DNA of 64,000 nucleotides from NCBI GenBank assembly GCA_940337035.1, contig CALNHX010005176.1:1-64000 (forward strand), read 5' to 3'. The notes below the pieces were generated by a model. The model had not been told where the DNA came from, made no database searches, and was given only the letters and a program-made list of their open reading frames with translations. The position numbers were made by a program, and so were the translations under genes. Positions 58,162 through 64,000 of the stretch are shown one piece after another (the first letter of the stretch is position 1; the number at the start of each line of letters is the position of its first letter). The stretch is from Agriotes lineatus. Lineage: Eukaryota; Arthropoda; Insecta; Coleoptera; Elateridae.

Positions 58162-61100
58162 TCTCAGGATACAGGTTTATGAGATATAGAACAAAATTTA
58201 AAATACAAAGGTTTGCAGAAAGCGCATTTTTGTGGTTTTAATAATGTCTTCGTCTTTACATATTTTTCTTGCATAGTGATCATGAAAGTCGTCGTTTTTT
58301 AACCAAAAATCGTGAAGAAAGTACCACTTTTTTTAACGCAAAATCATGGAAAAAAGTACAATTATATAACGTTAACCTATAAACGGATGTGCACTTTCTA
58401 TTTTCCGCGCTGTATCTCGAAAACGGTTGACCATACAACAAAAACGTAACTTATATAGAATTTTATTTTCTACAACTTTTGTAATAACCTGTAACGACAT
58501 GCGAAGCATAGGGAGAGAGATATTTGCAAAAAAACAATTTTCGTGACCTTCTGCCCTTTGATAACTTGCCTAGCGCACACGAAATCTTACGAGACTTTTC
58601 ACAACGTCTTTAGAGAGCCAAAACAAAGGTCTATGCAGATTTTCAGCTTTCTGACTTTCATTCCGAGGTGTAGCCTTTATTTCGCCCTATTTAACTGGAC
58701 TATATTAGATGTATTTAAGTTCGGCTTCATCTCTGCTGCTGCTATTTGCAGTAGTAATGTTTTTTTCTTGGATTGATCTTCCTTTTCTCCGTGACACTCT
58801 TTTAGTTTTTGCCCGAAATAATTTTCTCATGACAACGCGGAAAGAGCATCGTCAACTATAGGCCTTGTATTTACTTGATGATGGGACTTTCCTGAAATTT
58901 TATCAAGAAACTTGTAAGGATTAAATAAATATACAGGCAGTCGTGTAATAACTAGGTAGCCAACCATTTAACATGCTTATGTTTTTGACAGACAATTTTT
59001 AAGTTTGTTTGTTTATTTGTTATGGACAAGGTTTAAGCATTCTGAGAGAAACCAACCATTGTCCAAAATTTGGAAATTGTGAGCTTGTTCAATGTGTTGC
59101 CTATCTAAGTTACATGATCAAATGAGCAGCCTGTATAACAGTAACACCCCTGAAAGCCTAAAATCCATGCACTAGGTTTCGTTTAAATGCCGATTTTACC
59201 ATTTTACCTAAATTCTACTCACGTTAAGGGCGACAGTGTTGTTAACAAACAATATTCACGCTGTACATTCCAATTCATTGTAAATAGCTACATTTTGCCC
59301 TTCTTACCTACTGTAAAGTTTATTTGCTCTTTCGCTTGGTACCGCAAAACACCCTGCTAATCGTTTCCGTCAGAAGAAGGTATAATGAAAATTCTAATCA
59401 TTTTGCTGCAAGTGCAATCGATCATTCCCTATTTTGCAATTCTCAAATCGTCGTTCAGGTAAGTTACTTTTCATACAGCCCAAGCAATTGCTTATTTCAT
59501 TTGTATTTCACGTTTAATTAACAATAACTGTTTCGGAAAAATGTTACTGTACGATTTTTGACGATGAAGACTTCTTAGTTATCAATAAAGAATAATGTAG
59601 GTACTGGTAATTACGTAATTACAAGTTTGTTGTATTTCAAACCTAGAAGAACTATGCATTTATTTTGAAATTGATCAAGTTTTACGAAAACAGTTTTCCA
59701 GGTACTCATTTTTGTAGCTTTTGCAATTATTTGGCATTAGAGATTTGTCCAATCTCAATTTTTTGAATATTTTAAGATTGTGAGGACGTACATCAATTTT
59801 TTAGAATGGTATAATATTATCTTCTAAATGTCTCCCAAGTTTTCTTAATAAGCTAGTTGCCAATATCTGGACAGAAAATGAACACCCTGCATAATTATAC
59901 CTAACAAAAAAACATACACATTTTTGTCCTGTTTTCATACACTACATGGTTTTAAAATTTCTATCATACTTGGAATGACACCCCATATATTGTAAATGTT
60001 CATTAAAAATTTAGTGCATTCCCCATAAGTTTGCATTAAATGAAAATTTTTAAATTAAAAATTGAAGTACGAGCACATCCAAAAAGTAAGTTTTTCTTTA
60101 AATTTCTGAAGAATATTATATCCTGAAAACGTAACGATTGATCCTTGTAGTGACATGAAGAAAAGTAAAAAATAATTTAGTAGTTTTGACAACTATCATT
60201 ATCTTCCGCAGTGTCTATACAACATGTACCTATGTCGTTATAGATCTAGAGCATATTCGTAAAGTATAAGCAAAAAATCTTTATTTTAAAATTCGCTGTA
60301 TACATTTCTTCTCTGCTTAAAACTACGAAACAAACTTTCAGTTCCTAACTTTGATTCAGATATAACACACCTACGCTACAGTACAAATTAATTTATTAAG
60401 CAAACGACTTATTAATAATAACTAAACGATGTTCCATTAGAAAAACTAACTATAGTGCCTTTACAGCCTAGTATGAAAATTATATTTTGTTTTACGGCAA
60501 ATGTTTTATGGTTGCATTTTTTTCTTTGGGCGAATAAAAAAATTTCTGAATCACCTTCTAATTATTATACATATTTATTTTAACACTATCTCATCTGCTA
60601 ACATACTTTCTCCTTGTTTATTTTAATATCATTGCCTGTACAGTGCTACCAGGAATAAGTAGAATGCACAAGCGGAATGTTTCTTGCAGACCTCTCTTTC
60701 AGATTTATGGCCCTCTAGCGAGAGTTTTGACTTTGCAGAGGTTCGCTCGGCACCTTCTTCAGACCCTTGAAACCCAAACCTGTGCGTGTTTGTTACACTG
60801 CGAGAAGGCTGCAGGTGTCGGTATATTGATATTACTATGGCCCCTTTTGGTCCTTCTGCCATAGTGAACTGATATTACAAGCTGAAGTTCTAATTAAACA
60901 GTGTCAATAGGCTGCCAATACTGGCGGCAGGGTAGTGTCTAATTAGGTATTACTTGGGTAGCAAGCGAAGCCCAGATGCGCTCTAACGAAGCGTAAATGC
61001 GAGTTCTTTAGGACACCCTCGCAGGCTAATCATTACCATGCATTTAATTAGTGCATTTCGAATTAACAGTTGCATCTAATAGGTTATAAATTGTATTATT

Positions 61101-62169
61101 TACAGAAGAGTATTTTCGAAATGCCTTTATTGCTTTTTAAAACGTTGATAATTAAACTGAGCAGAATTTAATCAAATAAGTACAACCAGTTTTAACAGTA
61201 TTAAAATAAGAAAATCACTAACATTTTTATTTTTCGCTTGGTATGTAAAACACCTTTGTTGCAAACAATTAGAACGCATCATCCTGAAAAGTAATTTTAC
61301 ATTGGTGACTTTTAGTACAATTTTATTGTTCACTAAATTTGAGTTGTAAGGAGTGATGATAGTAAAATTTTTTATACCAAAAGTTACAATATTAAATAGT
61401 GTATGAATACAAAATTCTAATACATTCCAGTTAATAAATAAATATCATTTAATGTCAAATAATCTATAACTACAAAATTATTAATCTACATCAGCTATAA
61501 TCTGAATATCGAGAAATTTAAAATGTTACCATATACAATTACAATTAGTATAAATTTTGCAGAAATTCAACGATAATATCGTTTCGATCATGTTAGAAAA
61601 ATATGCTACAGCTTTACATAGTTTATCTTGAGGACCAAACTATTCCTACAACATCATAACTCAACGTTCTACAATGGATTTGCAATTTCACCACCAATAC
61701 TCAAACATAAACACATTATTGCCAAGTATTTAACTGCATTTGACTGACAATAACAAGGTGGCAGCCATAGTTTTCAGTAATTGAATAAAATATATATTAT
61801 CTTAAAACTGATGGAAGAAAGAAGAACATTTTGGAATCAAAATGACAACAAATACAAGTAAAATGCATATAAATATAATGAATAAAATACTACAAGCAAA
61901 TGCAAAGTGGCACAATCGGAAATGCACTGAAAATGAAACATATGAACGCCTACAGGATCTTTCCCACCTCCACAAAAGTGTGAATAACACAGAACGAATT
62001 TATAGAAAATCTTAAAGATATAAATAACAACTTAATTATAGATATGACTACTAAAACTTAAGCTTCGGCAACAGGCTTCGGTAATGCACGAGAACTCTAA
62101 AATTATCAACACGAACTCTCGAGTTTCCTCATAAGAAGCATTCAAAGCAAATTAAATTTGACAACACTT
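58162..62169. other. Long non-coding stretch
   Basis: 4 kb without a credible gene. Short ORFs (58543-58776, 60629-60864 on both strands, 61802-61990) show no domain and overlap each other. 58370-58560 resembles mid-repetitive sequence (short Lys/Asn-like tracts), but no border was found. Confidence 0.45.
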
Positions 62170-62178
62170 TTAGGTTAG

Positions 62179-62480
62179 CCGAGCGCGGTAGCTCAGTAGT
62201 TAAGTATTTTGACTACTGATCTAAGGATCACAAGTTCGACTACCGGTCCCGGTGAGGTTTTTAAAATATAAAACTGAGGATAAAAAACTCTACAGACTAC
62301 CATCATTCGGAAGTGATGGGTCCCATATTACTACGATGTGTAGCATTGCTTGCTAGGGTGCTAGTCCCGGCAAAATTTTAATTAGGACTTTGAACTATGA
62401 TCATAGCAGTTTGTGTCGAAGGTACCTGGTACCCCGCCTGCCTAAACCTTTCCCATTACAAACAAACAAACAAAAACTGT
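62179..62480 (+). mobile_element. tRNA-derived SINE, copy 2
   Basis: Same family as 57276-57624: A box (TAGCTCAGTAGTTAAG), B box (AAGTTCGACTACC), shared body (CATCATTCGGAAGTGATG, CCCATATTACTACGATGTGT, GGTACCTGGTACC) and a CAAACAAA-type tail. A 9-bp duplication TTAGGTTAG flanks it (62170-62178 and 62481-62489). The head has a better B box than copy 1. Confidence 0.9.
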
Positions 62481-62489
62481 TAGGTTAGA

Positions 62490-62689
62490 TTTGTTTAATG
62501 AATGTACTTAACAAGAAGGCCGTTTGGAAGTGACAAATTAAAGTGCCCTAATAAGTACTATCAAATCTAAATAGAAAAATAATGCACAAAGTAACATTTC
62601 TATTGACATAATGAAGTAATAGGCAAAAATAATTTTGAATCAATTATTTGGCTCAAAAAAATTACATTATTGTAAAACATTTTTATAGT
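62490..62689. other. AT-rich spacer
   Basis: No gene or repeat border seen. Confidence 0.4.
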
Positions 62690-63643
62690 GCCCCCCTCGC
62701 GCCCCCTAACAGCTTTGGGGCATTTACGTGCACCCATAATAATTGCATCTGCACGCTGCAACATTCTGGGGTTAATGTTGGTGGCTGCTTAATTAATTCT
62801 AACAGTAAGGTCTTCTCGAGTTTGGACATAAACCAAATTCTTTAAGTAACCCCACAGGAAAAAATCCAAGGGTGCTAAATCCGGACTTTTTGCTGGCCAA
62901 GCTCTTGAACTGCCACGATTGATTCATTTGTTACAGTAATGGCGGTTAAACCAATGCCGAATCACACTTGCATGATGATATAGTGCACCATCGAGCTCCA
63001 GTAGCCTCGGAAATAATTCTAAATCATTTTTTTGTGTTTAGCCTTTCACGAAGTATAAAAGGACCGATCAGCCTATTTCCAAGCATTCTTGCCCATACTT
63101 TTACTAAAAAGCTTACTTAGTAGTTTCTTTCGTGAACGTTATGGGCCCAAACGTGTTCGTTGTGCCAGCTAAAGGTGCCGTTTCTTGTAAATGTAGCTTC
63201 GTCTGTCCATAACACATTGGTTATAAATTTTAAAAAAAAATCTATGGCCTTCAACCAACCACTCCGAAAAAGTAAATCGATGTGGATGGTCTTCCTGAAA
63301 TAAATTCTGAGATTTTTTTCTCTGATAAACACTGCATCATCTTTTAAAATCCTTTGTACACGACTTTGAGAAAAACCCAAATTTCTAGCAGTACTTCGTA
63401 TACAAGTTTCTATTTGTAAAACGTTACCTTATTCTCGGTCAAACTCTGTTCATATCATGAACTGGAACAGGTAATGGTTCTAGTTTTTCTTAGTCTTCGA
63501 TCTACAGCTCTTATCGCAGTGTGAGAGGGATGCCTTTTGTTGGGAAAGCGTATTGCGTACACCCTTGAAGCTTCATTAAAATTTCATTTACAGTTTCCTA
63601 AAACCCATATCATGTCTGCATATTCATATACCGCGTACTCCAT
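62690..63643 (-). pseudogene. DDE transposase with DUF4817-type N-terminus, broken
   Basis: Start at 63643 (MEYAVYEYADMIWVLGNC), an N-terminal helix-turn-helix module with the YxxRxPxxRHPSH pattern (IRFPNKRHPSHTAIRAVDRR). After stops and frameshifts the open part 63380-63117 reads SQSRVQRILKDD, then the first catalytic Asp in LWTDEATFTRNGTF and HVWAHNVHERNY. Further on in other frames are the second Asp (ELDGALYHHA, near 62970-63000) and the third (SPDLAPLDFFLWGYLKN, near 62850-62900). All three catalytic blocks can be read, but several frame breaks show it is dead. Family: Tc1/mariner-like DDE_3 transposases of arthropods. Confidence 0.85.
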
Positions 63644-64000
63644 GGTACAAAGACAAATTATGGTTGAAGCAAATCAAACGCAAGTGAAATTACAGTCTGG
63701 AATAAATCTGATTTCAAAACTGAAAGTCAAAATTTGACATTAAAGATTTTGAATGTTTGAATGTAACACCACTTCCAAAATGAAAAACAAATAATTAAAA
63801 CATAATTTTTATTTCAAATGTATTTTCTATTGATAGAATATGAGTAATATTAAGTTTTCTTTATAGTTCCTTATAAATTGCTGTTGGAGATAACAACATT
63901 AACCACACCGAACAAGAAAACTAAGCTGCACAGGACATTTTTTTCAGTTTTGTGTTTATCTTTCCTGGTAGAAAAAGGTTACCTGAAGCTTTAGTGGGAG
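63644..64000. other. Non-coding right edge
   Basis: AT-rich, no supported gene. It may contain the terminal part of the transposon at 62690-63643, but no terminal repeat was recognised before the window ends. Confidence 0.4.

Overview
The window looks like insect (arthropod) nuclear DNA. It is AT-rich, has almost no host gene content, and is packed with eukaryotic transposons of many classes: non-LTR retrotransposons, a BEL/Pao LTR element, mariner and Tc1-like DNA transposons, a TTAA-flanked piggyBac-like element, tRNA-derived SINEs and many short hairpin elements. Short spliceosomal introns (62-158 bp, GT..AG) also fit an insect. I could not fix the insect order from sequence alone.

The main feature is a complete, apparently undegraded Maverick/Polinton (adintovirus-like, self-synthesising DNA transposon) at 9949-26153, 16.2 kb long. 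Its terminal inverted repeats exceed 1 kb and start AGTAGTAG, and the outer ~980 bp of the two copies are almost identical. On the plus strand, the left part carries protein-primed DNA polymerase B. I read it as a six-exon gene (11439-16484, ~1501 aa) whose five small leader exons are all a multiple of three long and separated by phase-0 introns. All other genes lie on the minus strand and converge on it. Reading 23464 down to 17082 they are: packaging ATPase, a 109-aa protein with a hydrophobic C-terminus, a 240-aa unknown, a DDE integrase with a C-terminal chromodomain, the minor (penton) capsid protein, a small basic core-like protein, the major capsid protein, a DnaQ-like unknown, and an adenain-type protease. 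These nine ORFs have no introns, with gaps of only 1-30 nt or short overlaps, so the block looks like a viral operon. Upstream is a tenth minus-strand gene of unknown function (23728-24603) with its own TATA box and poly(A) signal. Between it and the ATPase sits a well-folded tRNA-Leu(UAA) gene with a pol III terminator. Both terminal repeats also carry a tRNA-like pol III cassette. The tRNA content and the spliced polymerase are the least expected features.

Left of the Polinton (1-9948) are decayed reverse-transcriptase fragments, a 5'-truncated LINE 3' end with an RNase H domain and poly(A) tail (5604-6586), and unassigned AT-rich DNA. Right of it (26154-41560) are a GC-richer repeat of possible LTR origin, an RT pseudogene (28809-31150) split by a TTAA-flanked insertion (29682-30834), a small deleted BEL/Pao element with both LTRs and a matching 5-bp target duplication (33359-35060), hairpin elements, and a near full-length but decayed Jockey-type LINE on the minus strand (about 37490-41560).

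The last third (41561-64000) has no credible host gene. It holds palindromic elements, a dimeric long-arm foldback (48013-49672), a mariner element with a broken transposase (49698-50987), a possible large non-autonomous element with AATTACT-rich ends (about 52878-56630), a 356-bp tandem duplication, two SINE copies with clear target duplications (57276-57624 and 62179-62480), a TACAGGGTG-ended MITE (57651-58161) and a broken DDE transposase (62690-63643).
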